DNA of 64,000 bases from a bacterium (GTDB lineage Bacteria > Gemmatimonadota > Gemmatimonadetes > Gemmatimonadales > Gemmatimonadaceae). Below the pieces are notes generated by a model, which had not been told where the DNA came from, did no database searches, and worked only from the letters and a program-made list of their open reading frames with translations. Positions 7,781 to 17,008 of this stretch are shown here, one piece after another (position 1 is the stretch's first letter; each line of letters begins with the position of its first letter). The position numbers and the translations under genes were made by a program. The DNA lies in the NCBI GenBank assembly GCA_021813725.1, contig JAKAJN010000002.1, positions 18,021-82,020 on the forward strand, written 5' to 3'.

Positions 7781-10573
7781 ATGAGCCTCCCAGTCAGCTC
7801 CGTCTTCAACGACGGATACATTGCCGAGCAATTCGAGGCGTACCGCCGCGATCCAAACTCGGTGGATGAGTCCTGGCGCCAAATCTTCCGGCTCGCGGAG
7901 TCGCTTGGCGGCGTCACGCCGGCGGTGAGTCAGGCGCCGCTGGCGCCGGTCTCCGCGGCCGAGCAGCAGGCCTTTGCGCGCACGGTGGCCGGCGCGGCCC
8001 GCTACACGGCCGCGATCCGCCGCTACGGCCACTTGGCCGTGCAGCTGGACCCGCTTGGCACGCCGGGGCCCGGCGCGATCGAACTGACCCTCGAACACTA
8101 TGGCATCACCGACGCCGATCTCGATTTGGTGAGCGGCGCATCGCTCGACTTCCCACACCTCGCCACAGCACGTGACGTGGCGGAACGGTTGAAATTCCGC
8201 TACACCCGCAACCTCGCCGTCGAGTTCGTGCATTGCGGCTCGGAGGAAGAGCGGCAGTGGTTCCGGGCGCTGTTCACCGCCGAGCAACTGACGCGACCGC
8301 TCTCCGCCGACGAGAAGCGTGCCGTCCTGCACCGCCTGTCGGAGGTGGATGGCTTCGAGCGCTTCCTCGGCAAGGCCTACGTGGGATACAAGCGGTTCTC
8401 CATCGAGGGGACCGACGCGCTCGTGCCGATGCTCGACACGGTCCTCGACGAGGCGGCCGCGGCCGGCGTGCGTCATCTCGCCATCGCGATGGCGCACCGG
8501 GGTCGCTTGAGCGTCCTGACGCACATCCTCGGCAAGCCGTTCGAGCAGGTTTTCGCGGAGTTCGAGGGACGCCACGACCACCTCGACGGCGCGTCAACCG
8601 GCGACGTGAAGTACCACCTCGGCTTCGAGGGACGACGGACCGCCGCGAATGGCGCCGTCGTGGACGTTTCGCTCGTGCCGAACCCCAGCCACCTCGAAGT
8701 GGTGAATCCGGTGCTGATGGGGCTGGCGCGCGCGGAACAGCGGATCGCCGGCAAGCCGCTCGAACGCGACGAGCGCACCGTGCTGCCGGTCTGCATTCAC
8801 GGCGACGCGGCCTTCCCGGGCGAGGGGATCGTTGCCGAAACGCTCAACTTGTCGCGCCTTGCCGGCTACACCGTCGGTGGTACGCTGCACATCATCGTCA
8901 ACAACCAGGTGGGCTTCACCACCGATCCGAGCGACTCGCGGTCCACGCTTTACGCCAGCGACCTCGCCAAGGGGTTCGAGATTCCGGTGATTCACGTCAA
9001 TGCCGACGACGCCGAGGCGTGCGTCGCGGCGATGCGCATCGGAGTGGCCTACCGGCAGCGCTTCAAGCGCGATTTTCTCGTGGATCTCGTCGGGTACCGC
9101 CGGCACGGGCACAACGAAGGCGACGAACCCACGTACACCCAGCCCGCGCTCTACGAGCGCATCAAGCAGCACCCGACGCCGCGTCAGGTCTGGGGGCGCC
9201 GGCTTGTCGCCGAAGGCGTGGCGACGCCGGCGGACGTGGATGCTGCCGAACGCGCGGTCGCCGAACGACTGCAGGCGCTGCACGCCGCGATGCCGCGCGC
9301 CGCGGCCGACGCGGCCGCCGAGTCCGGCCACGACGGCGAACCGCCAGTCTTCCCGCCAATCGGCGACACGGCGGTGCGCGCCGAAGCGCTCGCCGCGCTC
9401 AATGAGCAGTTGCTGCAATACCCGGCCGATTTCACGCCGCATCCGCGGCTGGCCAAACAGCTCGAACGGCGCCGCGACGCCATCGGCGCGGCAGGAGGCA
9501 TTGACTGGGGCCACGCCGAGGCGTTGGCCTTCGGCTCCCTGATCGCCAGCGGCACTTCCGTGCGACTGACGGGACAGGATGCCGAGCGCGGCACCTTCTC
9601 GCACCGACACGCGGTGCTCAGCGACGTGAAGACGGGCCGCAAATACGCGCCACTGCAACACCTTCCCGGCGCCAGTGCGACGATCGAGATCCACAACTCC
9701 GCCCTCAGCGAGCTGGCGGTGATGGGGTTCGAATACGGCTTCAGTGTCGCGGCGCCGGACACGCTGACACTCTGGGAAGGGCAGTTCGGCGATTTCGTCA
9801 ACGTGGCGCAGCCGATGATCGACCAGTTCCTGGCGGCCGACCGCGCCAAGTGGGGACAGGACAGCGGCCTCGTGCTGCTGCTCCCGCACGGGTTCGAAGG
9901 GCAGGGGCCAGAGCATTCGAGCGCGCGACTGGAGCGCTTCCTGCAGCTCTGCGCCGAGAACAACATGATGGTGGCGTATCCGTCGTCGCCGGCGCAGTAC
10001 TTCCACCTGCTGCGGTGGCAGGCACGCCGCCAGCCTCGACGTCCGCTCGTGCTGATGCAGCCCAAGTCGCTGCTGCGACTGCCGTTGGCCGCCTCGCGAC
10101 TCGACGACCTTTCCACCGGCACGTTCCGCGCGGTCATCGACGACCCGCGCGGCGAGGCGAAGCGCGAGCAGGTGCGCCGTCTCGTCTTCTGTTCGGGCAA
10201 GGTCTATTACGACCTCGCGGCGAAGGAGCCGGGTGACCACGTCGCGGTGGTGCGTGTCGAGGCGCTCTATCCGTGGCCGCTCGACGAGGTGTCGCGGCTG
10301 GTGGACCGCTATCCGAACATCGACGAGGTCGCCTGGGTACAGGAAGAGCCCAAGAACATGGGGGCGTGGAGCTATGTGGCGCCGCGCCTCCGCGTAGCGG
10401 CCGGAAACGCCCTGGTCATCCGGTACATCGGACGGCCCGAGCGGGCCAGCCCCGCCGAGGGCTATCCGAAGGCGCACGCCGACGAACAAGGACGCATCGT
10501 CCAGGACGCGCTGGACGTTCCGCCGCCGCGCGGCGGCGCCGGAATGCGGCGCTCCGCCGCACTCGCGAAGTAG
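7781..10573 (+). CDS. sucA: 2-oxoglutarate dehydrogenase E1 component SucA
   Basis: Thiamine-diphosphate enzyme that decarboxylates 2-oxoglutarate and passes the succinyl group to the lipoyl arm of SucB, in the citric acid cycle. 930 residues is the normal length. The N-terminal peptide FEAYRRDPNSVDESWRQIF is the family hallmark for docking to the E2 core. The thiamine-binding region begins at HGDAAFPGEG (near residue 343) and ends at IVNNQVGF (near 374). Partner genes sucB and lpd lie about 50 kb away rather than adjacent. A TAGATT element lies 9 bases before the ATG. Confidence 0.95.
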   Translation: MSLPVSSVFNDGYIAEQFEAYRRDPNSVDESWRQIFRLAESLGGVTPAVSQAPLAPVSAAEQQAFARTVAGAARYTAAIRRYGHLAVQLDPLGTPGPGAIELTLEHYGITDADLDLVSGASLDFPHLATARDVAERLKFRYTRNLAVEFVHCGSEEERQWFRALFTAEQLTRPLSADEKRAVLHRLSEVDGFERFLGKAYVGYKRFSIEGTDALVPMLDTVLDEAAAAGVRHLAIAMAHRGRLSVLTHILGKPFEQVFAEFEGRHDHLDGASTGDVKYHLGFEGRRTAANGAVVDVSLVPNPSHLEVVNPVLMGLARAEQRIAGKPLERDERTVLPVCIHGDAAFPGEGIVAETLNLSRLAGYTVGGTLHIIVNNQVGFTTDPSDSRSTLYASDLAKGFEIPVIHVNADDAEACVAAMRIGVAYRQRFKRDFLVDLVGYRRHGHNEGDEPTYTQPALYERIKQHPTPRQVWGRRLVAEGVATPADVDAAERAVAERLQALHAAMPRAAADAAAESGHDGEPPVFPPIGDTAVRAEALAALNEQLLQYPADFTPHPRLAKQLERRRDAIGAAGGIDWGHAEALAFGSLIASGTSVRLTGQDAERGTFSHRHAVLSDVKTGRKYAPLQHLPGASATIEIHNSALSELAVMGFEYGFSVAAPDTLTLWEGQFGDFVNVAQPMIDQFLAADRAKWGQDSGLVLLLPHGFEGQGPEHSSARLERFLQLCAENNMMVAYPSSPAQYFHLLRWQARRQPRRPLVLMQPKSLLRLPLAASRLDDLSTGTFRAVIDDPRGEAKREQVRRLVFCSGKVYYDLAAKEPGDHVAVVRVEALYPWPLDEVSRLVDRYPNIDEVAWVQEEPKNMGAWSYVAPRLRVAAGNALVIRYIGRPERASPAEGYPKAHADEQGRIVQDALDVPPPRGGAGMRRSAALAK

Positions 10574-10597
10574 CAGGAGTTCTCTGGAGGAACCCGC

Positions 10598-13276
10598 ATG
10601 ACGCTGCGCCCGCTGCGCACGATCGTTTCGTGCGCTGTCCTGCTCTGCACCATCGCGCCGCGACTCGCCCTCGGGCAGGACCGCGGCGCGACCGCGTTGG
10701 ACCAGCTCGTTGCTGGCCTGCTCGTGACACCGCGCGTGCTCGTCATCGGGGCGCATCCGGACGACGAGGACACGCAGTTGATCGCCTTTCTCAGCCGCGG
10801 TCACCAGGTGGAGACGGCCTACCTGTCGCTGACCCGCGGCGACGGCGGGCAGAATCTCATTGGCAACGAGCTGGGCGAGGCGCTCGGCGCGATCCGCACC
10901 GAGGAACTGCTGGCGGCGCGGCGCATTGACGGCGGCCGTCAGTACTTCACCCGCGCCTACGACTTCGGTTTCTCGAAGAGTGCCGAGGAGACGTTCAAGC
11001 ACTGGGACCACGAGGAGGTCCTGCGCGACGTTGTGACAGTGGTGCGCTCGTTCCGGCCGCACGTCATCGTGGCGGTCTTCTCCGGCACACCGCGCGACGG
11101 GCACGGCCATCATCAGGTGTCGGGGATCGTGGCGCGCGAAGCGTACGATCTCTCCGCGGACACCGTGCGATTCCCGGTCGAGCAGTATGGCCCGGCCTGG
11201 GAGGCGGCGAAGTTCTATCGCGGCGCCCGCTTCACCGGTGTGCAGGCCACGCTGACGTTCAATGTCGGCGCGTATGACCCTGTGTCCGGGCGCAGCTACG
11301 CCGAGATTGCCGGCGAGAGCCGCAGTCAGCACCGGTCGCAGGGGTTCGGCGTGCTGCAGCGGCGTGGCGTGGTGATGGACGCCGTGGCGCGCGAGGCCAG
11401 CCGTGTCAATGCGGGCACGGCGGCCACGAGCGAGCGTTCACTCTTTGACGGCATTGACACCACGATCGCGCGACTCGACGCGGGGCTTTCTGCGTCGGCG
11501 CGCGCGCAGTTGCAGCTTGCCCGGGCGCACGCCGACTCGGCGCGCGCGTCGCTTGATTTCCAGCATCCGGAACGCAACGTACCGCACCTCGCGGCGGTGG
11601 CGCGCGCCGTGGAAGCAGCGCAGCGTGAATGGCAGCCCTGCGTGGTCCCTGTCGGTTGGCGTCGACGGCTGGATTTCGTCAATTGCACTCCTGCCCAGCT
11701 CGATGCCGACGCGGCGCTCGACCAGATGCGTGACCGCAGCAATGCGGCGCTGCTCGAGGCGGCGGGCGTGGCCGTGGAGGCGACGGCCGACCGTGAATTG
11801 CTGGCCTTCGGCGATTCGATGCCAGCGACGATCAGCGTTTACAATCGCGGTGCGCTTCCGGTGACGGTACGGGCGGTGCGGGTCAACGGCTATGCGTCAC
11901 CGCTCGCATCGCCAGTGATTGTCGCGCCCGACAGCGCTTGGCGCACGACGCGTACGCTCGTCGGTTTGGTGGACACGCGCCCCTGGTGGGTGGGCGGACG
12001 GCAGGGCGACCTGTTCGCCGAGAAACGCTCGCCATCCGACGGGCTCAGTCGCGTGTCGGCGGTGTCCAGTGGCCTGCTGCGAGGCGTGGCTCTCCGCGAA
12101 GACACACGTCGCGAATCCGAGGCGAGCGTGGACGTCGAGATTGCCGGTGCCACGGTGTCGTCACCGCGTGAGCCGTGGGTCTATCGGTTCGCCGATCCGG
12201 TGCTCGGAGAACAGAACCGTCCCGTCGGCGGCGCGCCGGCGGTGTCGCTCGCCTTCGATCGTGGCCTGGAGTGGCTGCCCGCGGGCAAGCCGCTGGACCG
12301 GATGCTGCGTCTGACCGTGCAGTCGTACTCGGCGGTCGCTCGGACGTACACCTTGCGCGTCCTCACGCCCGCCGGCGTCACGGTGGATACGGCCACGCGT
12401 CAGCTTGCCCTCGAGCCACTCGAGTCGCGCGAGCTGTTCCTGCGCATTCGCGGCACGCTCGCCGAGGGGCGGTACGAGTTCGGCGTGATCGCCGAGGGGG
12501 AGATGGGACGCTACGCGGAAGGATTTCGCACCGTCGAGTACCCGCACATCCATCCCATCCGGCTCTATCGTTCGTCCGGCGTGTGGCTGCAGGCGGTCAC
12601 GGTGAACGTGCCGGCCGGACTGCAAGTCGCGTACGTGCAAGGCGTGGGCGACCTCTCAGCAGCCGGCCTTCGTCAACTTGGCATACCGCTCGTGGTGGTG
12701 ACGCCGGCAGAGCTCCCGCTCCTCGACCTCACGCGGTTCACGACGGTGATCGTCGGACCGCGCGCGTATCAGGCGTCCCCCGAACTCCGTGCCTACAACC
12801 CGCGCCTGATGCAGTTCGTGAAAGATGGCGGCACGATGCTCGTGCAGTATGGACAGCAGGAGATGGCACGTCCTGGGTTGATGCCGTACGCCATCGCGCT
12901 GGGCCGTACGGCACAGCGCGTCACGCTCGAGGATGCGCCGGTGACTGTACTGGACCCCAAGTCGCGTCTCCTGACGTGGCCGAACCGTATCACCGATGCC
13001 GACTGGGCGAATTGGGTTCAGGAACGCTCGCTCTACATGCCGGGCGAGATCAACCGCCTATACGAAACGCCGCTCGAGATGCATGACCCCGGCGAACCCC
13101 CGAACCGCGGTGCCCTCCTGATGACGACGTACGGCAAGGGGACCTACGTGTACACGACGCTGTCGCTCTTCCGGCAGTTCCCCGCCGGCGTTCCGGGGAG
13201 CGCGCGGCTCTTCGTGAACTTGCTGTCGCAGGGACGCGGACCGCGCCCGGCGACGCCCGCGCGGGTGCAACCGTGA
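10598..13276 (+). CDS. Secreted PIG-L family deacetylase with C-terminal extension
   Basis: A two-part exported enzyme of 892 residues. After a signal peptide ending near ALGQ, residues about 45-270 form a PIG-L/LmbE domain with the zinc motif AHPDDED (near 52) and a later His-rich loop GHGHHQVSG. This family removes acetyl groups from N-acetyl amino sugars. The remaining 600 residues contain beta-rich segments and a glutamine-amidotransferase-like tail (VVVTPAELPLL, FVKDGGTMLVQY), as in large Bacteroidota/Gemmatimonadota homologues. A GGAGG ribosome site precedes the ATG. The stop overlaps the GTG of a 32-residue membrane peptide that precedes a symporter. Confidence 0.85.
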   Translation: MTLRPLRTIVSCAVLLCTIAPRLALGQDRGATALDQLVAGLLVTPRVLVIGAHPDDEDTQLIAFLSRGHQVETAYLSLTRGDGGQNLIGNELGEALGAIRTEELLAARRIDGGRQYFTRAYDFGFSKSAEETFKHWDHEEVLRDVVTVVRSFRPHVIVAVFSGTPRDGHGHHQVSGIVAREAYDLSADTVRFPVEQYGPAWEAAKFYRGARFTGVQATLTFNVGAYDPVSGRSYAEIAGESRSQHRSQGFGVLQRRGVVMDAVAREASRVNAGTAATSERSLFDGIDTTIARLDAGLSASARAQLQLARAHADSARASLDFQHPERNVPHLAAVARAVEAAQREWQPCVVPVGWRRRLDFVNCTPAQLDADAALDQMRDRSNAALLEAAGVAVEATADRELLAFGDSMPATISVYNRGALPVTVRAVRVNGYASPLASPVIVAPDSAWRTTRTLVGLVDTRPWWVGGRQGDLFAEKRSPSDGLSRVSAVSSGLLRGVALREDTRRESEASVDVEIAGATVSSPREPWVYRFADPVLGEQNRPVGGAPAVSLAFDRGLEWLPAGKPLDRMLRLTVQSYSAVARTYTLRVLTPAGVTVDTATRQLALEPLESRELFLRIRGTLAEGRYEFGVIAEGEMGRYAEGFRTVEYPHIHPIRLYRSSGVWLQAVTVNVPAGLQVAYVQGVGDLSAAGLRQLGIPLVVVTPAELPLLDLTRFTTVIVGPRAYQASPELRAYNPRLMQFVKDGGTMLVQYGQQEMARPGLMPYAIALGRTAQRVTLEDAPVTVLDPKSRLLTWPNRITDADWANWVQERSLYMPGEINRLYETPLEMHDPGEPPNRGALLMTTYGKGTYVYTTLSLFRQFPAGVPGSARLFVNLLSQGRGPRPATPARVQP

Positions 13277-13371
13277 GCACGCCCTTCCGCCGCGTTCTCG
13301 TGCGCGTCCTCACCGCCGAGCTGGTGGCGTGGGCGCTGCTCCTGCTGCTGCAACTGCGGTACGGGTGGTAG
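13273..13371 (+). CDS. 32-residue single-pass membrane peptide upstream of a symporter
   Basis: A short gene with a GTG start overlapping the PIG-L stop (GTGA) and ending two bases before the ATG of the symporter. It encodes a basic N-terminus (STPFRRVLVRVL) and one hydrophobic helix (ELVAWALLLLLQL) ending in RYGW. Position, tight coupling and topology suggest a small accessory subunit of the symporter, comparable in principle to the small subunits found with some SSS transporters. I recognise no named family. The evidence is coupling and composition only. Confidence 0.6.
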   Translation: MSTPFRRVLVRVLTAELVAWALLLLLQLRYGW

Positions 13372-13373
13372 CC

Positions 13374-15044
13374 ATGCACTGGATCAACTGGGTCATCGTC
13401 GTCGGCTATCTCGCCTACATCTCCATCGACGGCATCCGCCGCGCCAAGGGAACGAAGAAACTGGAGGGATACTTCCTCGGCAATCGCAGTCTGCCGTGGT
13501 GGGTGGTCGGGCTGTCGGTGATGGCCACGCAGCTGTCGGCGATCACGATGATCGGCACCACGGGGCAGGGCGCCAGCGACGGGATGCGCTTCGTGCAGTT
13601 CTACTTCGGTCTGCCCGTGGCGCTGGTGATCCTGGGCGTCACGCTGGTGCCGTTTCTGCACGGCGCCAAGGTGTACACCGCATACGAGTACCTCGAGCGG
13701 CGCTTCGACGCGCGCACGCGGTCGCTCACCAGCCTGCTCTTTCTGCTGTCGCGCGGGCTTTCGTGCGGCACGATCATCGCCGCGCCGGCGGTGGTCTTTG
13801 CGTCCATCTTCGGCATGCCAATTCCGTACGCCGTCGCACTCATCGGCGTACCGACGGTGCTGTACACGATGATTGGCGGCGTGCAGGCGGTGGCCTGGAC
13901 CGACGTGAAGCAGATGGTGCTGGTGATCACCGCCATCGTGGCGGTCATCATCGTGCTGTTCATGCGCATACCGGTGAACCCGGAGGACGCGCTGCGCATC
14001 GCGGGCGCGGCGGGCCGACTCAATGCGTTCGACTTCGATTTCACGCTGACCAAGCAGTACACCTTCTGGAGCGGGATCATCGGCGGGACGTTTCTGATGC
14101 TCTCGTATTTCGGCACGGACCAGAGCCAGGTGCAACGGTATCTCACGGCGAAGTCGGTGGATGAGGCGCGCAGTTCGCACCTGATCAGCGCCTACTGGAA
14201 GATTCCGTTGCAGGCGCTGGTGCTGATGGTTGGCGTGCTGGTCTTCGTGTTCTACGTCTTCACCCCGCCGCCGCTCTACTACAATCCGACCCAGGCGGCC
14301 CGCGCCCGCGCCGCCGACCCGGCGGCGTACGCGGCGGTCCAGCAACGCTACGACTCGGCGCTTGCGTTTCGCGCCGCGGCGGCGCGCGACCTCGCCGCCG
14401 CACCGCGTGCCGGGGACGAGGTCTCCTCCCGGCGCGAGTTGCGCATCGGTGACCAGATGGTCGCGGCCGCGCGGCAGGACGCGATGGCGATCGGTGCCGT
14501 CAACGGCGCCAAGCCCGCGACCGATGTGAACTACATCATCCCGCACTTCGTACTCACCGAACTCCCGGTTGGCCTGGCGGGCATCTTCATCGCGGCGGTC
14601 ATCGCCGCGGCGATGTCGGCGGTGGCCGGCGAACTGGCGTCGCTGTCGAGCACGACGGTCATTGACCTCTATCGGCGGTGGATTCGCCCCGAGGCCGATG
14701 ACGCGCACTACCTCGGTGTCTCGCGCGCGGCGACCGGCGCCTGGGGGCTCTTTGCGTGCGTGGTAGCGGTCTTCGCCGCCGACTTGGGTTCGCTCATCGA
14801 GGTGGTGAACCGCTTCGGTTCCTATTTCTACGGGTCGATCCTCGGCGTCTTCCTGCTCGCGATGATCCCGCGCACGAGGGGAAGCGGCGCGTTCTACGGC
14901 CTGCTCGCTGGAATGGCCGCGGTCGGCGCGGTGAACGTCGGGGCGCCGTCAGTGGCCTTTCTCTGGTACAACGTGATCGGCGCCGTCACCGTCGTGGCCG
15001 TCGGTGTCCTCTTTGGCCGCGCCCCGCGTGAGGCAGCGACATGA
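13374..15044 (+). CDS. Sodium:solute symporter (SSS family)
   Basis: A 556-residue inner-membrane transporter with about 13-14 hydrophobic helices. The early motif GYFLGNRSLPWWVVGLSVMA and the sequence SAITMIGTTGQGASDGM are typical of SSS proteins that use the sodium gradient. A hydrophilic insertion of about 95 residues (roughly 300-395) separates two helices, as in Bacteroidota and Gemmatimonadota homologues often found beside sugar-modifying enzymes. Given the upstream secreted deacetylase, an amino sugar or its acid is a plausible substrate; that is inference. The stop overlaps the next gene as ATGA. Confidence 0.88.
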   Translation: MHWINWVIVVGYLAYISIDGIRRAKGTKKLEGYFLGNRSLPWWVVGLSVMATQLSAITMIGTTGQGASDGMRFVQFYFGLPVALVILGVTLVPFLHGAKVYTAYEYLERRFDARTRSLTSLLFLLSRGLSCGTIIAAPAVVFASIFGMPIPYAVALIGVPTVLYTMIGGVQAVAWTDVKQMVLVITAIVAVIIVLFMRIPVNPEDALRIAGAAGRLNAFDFDFTLTKQYTFWSGIIGGTFLMLSYFGTDQSQVQRYLTAKSVDEARSSHLISAYWKIPLQALVLMVGVLVFVFYVFTPPPLYYNPTQAARARAADPAAYAAVQQRYDSALAFRAAAARDLAAAPRAGDEVSSRRELRIGDQMVAAARQDAMAIGAVNGAKPATDVNYIIPHFVLTELPVGLAGIFIAAVIAAAMSAVAGELASLSSTTVIDLYRRWIRPEADDAHYLGVSRAATGAWGLFACVVAVFAADLGSLIEVVNRFGSYFYGSILGVFLLAMIPRTRGSGAFYGLLAGMAAVGAVNVGAPSVAFLWYNVIGAVTVVAVGVLFGRAPREAAT

Positions 15045-15592
15045 CCGAGCGACCGCGCGTGGTGATCATCGGCGGCGGTTTCGCCGGGGTGTACGCCGCG
15101 CGTGTACTGCGCCGCGCTTCCGTTGACGTGACGCTGGTGGGCCGCACCAACCACCACGCTCTTCAGCCGATGGTGGATCAGGGTGCAGACACGTCGTTGG
15201 CGCCGAGTGACATCGCCTACGACACGCCGGTGAGCGCCACGGGGGCACGCCACGCCCACCTCGGGCACGGCCGGTGGGAGTCCCATGCACCGGGGTTGAA
15301 GACGCTCAAGGATTGGTTGGACCTGCGCGAACGCATGTTGCTGGCGTTCGAGCGGGCCGCATGGAGCGAGGACGAAGCGCCTCGGCGAGCGTTGCTCACC
15401 GTTGTCATGATCGGGGGCGGGCCGCGCCTGTCGCCGGCATTCCCCGAGCGGGCCAGCGCGCGCGCACGGCGTGACCCGAAGCGGCTGGGCGTGGAGGCGC
15501 GCACGGGCGGTGTCGCGACCGGCGTGGACGCCGGTGGCGTGCGCATTGTCACGGCGCGCGCCGCCGCCCGACTTCGGGTGGACGTCGCATGA
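15041..15592 (+). pseudogene. Shrunken type II NADH dehydrogenase (NDH-2) remnant
   Basis: An open frame of 183 residues that matches only parts of the 400-plus-residue NDH-2 family. The FAD-binding start VVIIGGGFAGVYAARVL is present, as is TNHHALQP. The sequence then jumps from SLAPSDIA straight to YDTPVSATGARHAH, and from VVMIGGGP straight to RLSPAFPERASARARRD. The second jump removes the NAD-binding glycine loop, and the C-terminal FAD and membrane part is missing altogether. All of these losses keep the frame. It is coupled by ATGA overlaps to the symporter before and the histidine kinase after. I expect no NADH dehydrogenase activity. Confidence 0.65.
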
Positions 15593-16326
15593 CAAAGCGC
15601 GAACTCGGACCCACCGCGACCGGTAGCACGCCGCGAGAACAGCGTCTGGCGGCGGCCGGGCGCGTCGCCGCCGGGCTGCTGCACGAGTTCCGCAACGTGC
15701 TATCCCCGATTGCGAACACGGCCTTCCTGCTTGAACAGCAAGCCGGCGATCCGGCGCGCGTGCGTGAACTGGCCCAGCGCATCGCGCAATTGGCGCAGGT
15801 GCACGGCCGTGTGATGGACCGGCTCCGCGATTTCTTGCGGCAGGATGCCGAGCGATTTCCCGAGGGAAATGTCGTGGACCTCGCCGCCGCGGCACGCGAA
15901 ACGGTGCTGTTGTGCACGACCCTTGCTGCCGCGCAGCCCGGCGGTCGCATCGAATTCTCCTGCGACGCGCCCGAGGCGCTGCCGGTGCTGGGCGACGCGC
16001 ACGACCTCCGGACGGCCGCCTTCGAACTCGTGCTGAATGCGATGGAGGCCCAGCCGGCGGGCGGGGTGATCCGGGTGCGGACCTGGCCTGAGGGCCCCTT
16101 GGCTTGCCTCGAAGTGTACAACGGCGGGTCACCCGTCCCCGAAGGGATGGCGGAAGTGGCGTTTGACCCGTTCATTAGTACGAAAGGAGAGCCCGACGCC
16201 GGGCTCGGACTCTCTGCAGCGTGGGGAATTGCCCGCCGGCACGGTGGCGATCTTTCGCTCGGAACTTATGTTTCGGGCGGTGCCGTGGTGACGCTCACGC
16301 TGCCCCGCCAGCTCAACGTTCGCTGA
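15589..16326 (+). CDS. Soluble histidine kinase without a sensor domain
   Basis: A 245-residue cytoplasmic kinase. The phosphoacceptor box HEFRNVLSPIANT begins near residue 32, the N-box is ELVLNAMEA near 149, and a glycine-rich lid reads GLGLSAAWGIARRHGG. There is no transmembrane segment, PAS or GAF domain, so any sensing must come from a partner protein. Its ATG overlaps the stop of the NDH-2 remnant. An ANTAR response regulator starts 18 bases after its stop, making these a likely two-component pair. Confidence 0.85.
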   Translation: MTKRELGPTATGSTPREQRLAAAGRVAAGLLHEFRNVLSPIANTAFLLEQQAGDPARVRELAQRIAQLAQVHGRVMDRLRDFLRQDAERFPEGNVVDLAAAARETVLLCTTLAAAQPGGRIEFSCDAPEALPVLGDAHDLRTAAFELVLNAMEAQPAGGVIRVRTWPEGPLACLEVYNGGSPVPEGMAEVAFDPFISTKGEPDAGLGLSAAWGIARRHGGDLSLGTYVSGGAVVTLTLPRQLNVR

Positions 16327-16344
16327 GTACAGCACGGATCCCCT

Positions 16345-16962
16345 ATGGCCGCGACCATGACCCCCGCCTCCGTCTCCAGCGCCAGAATCCTCGTCGTCGA
16401 CGACGAACTCACCGCCCGCGAGTCGCTGAGTGAACTGCTCACCTCGCTCGGACATGACGTGCTCGATGCCGTCCCCGACGCGACCGCCGCGGAAGCCCGC
16501 GCCAAGGAACTTCGGCCGGACGCGATCCTGATGGATGTCCTGCTTCCCGGTGCCAATGGCATTGAGGCAGCGCAGGCGATTTCGCGGGCACTGCCCGGCA
16601 CGGCCATTGTGTTGATCAGCGGCGATGAAACCATCCGCCTCACCGATGCCGAGGCCGACGCGTCGGGTGCCGTCGCCTTCCTCATCAAGCCCGTGCCGCC
16701 GCAGGTGCTCGACTCGGCGATTCGGCTCGCCGTGGCCCGCGCCGTCGCGCTGCGTCAGGCACGGCAGGAGGCGGCGGGGCTCAAGCAGATGCTTGAGGAC
16801 CGCAAGCTCATCGAGCGTGCCAAGGGATTGCTGATGCGCCGCACGGGCTGTTCGGAGCCCGAGGCCTATCGCATCCTCCAGCGGTCGTCGCAGGACCGCT
16901 CCAAGAAGATGGTCGAGATCGCACGCGCGGTGCTCGACGCCGAACCGGGTGCGACGGCCTGA
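16345..16962 (+). CDS. Response regulator with ANTAR RNA-binding domain
   Basis: A 205-residue antitermination regulator. The receiver domain shows the acidic pair in VVDDELTARES, the phosphorylatable Asp in ILMDVLLPGANG and the conserved Lys in FLIKPV. The C-terminal domain (about 145-200) reads LKQMLEDRKLIERAKGLLM, then GCSEPEAYRILQRSS, which is a typical ANTAR three-helix domain. In this family phosphorylation promotes dimerisation and binding to paired RNA hairpins with six-base loops, blocking a terminator. The histidine kinase upstream is the likely partner. Target RNAs are not evident next to it. Confidence 0.92.
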   Translation: MAATMTPASVSSARILVVDDELTARESLSELLTSLGHDVLDAVPDATAAEARAKELRPDAILMDVLLPGANGIEAAQAISRALPGTAIVLISGDETIRLTDAEADASGAVAFLIKPVPPQVLDSAIRLAVARAVALRQARQEAAGLKQMLEDRKLIERAKGLLMRRTGCSEPEAYRILQRSSQDRSKKMVEIARAVLDAEPGATA

Positions 16963-17008
16963 CACAACCCGGTTGTCGTCTCGAATGGGGTAGGGCGCGC
17001 CCGGCGCG

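Noticed and set aside
8594..11332. A 912-residue open frame antisense to sucA and the PIG-L gene
   Set aside because: Long only because GC-rich codons rarely give stops on the opposite strand; sequence is His/Arg/Gly-rich without motifs.
16963..17008. Terminator between the ANTAR gene and the MFS gene
   Set aside because: Only ACAACC/GGTTGT with a one-base loop is visible, which cannot form a stable hairpin.
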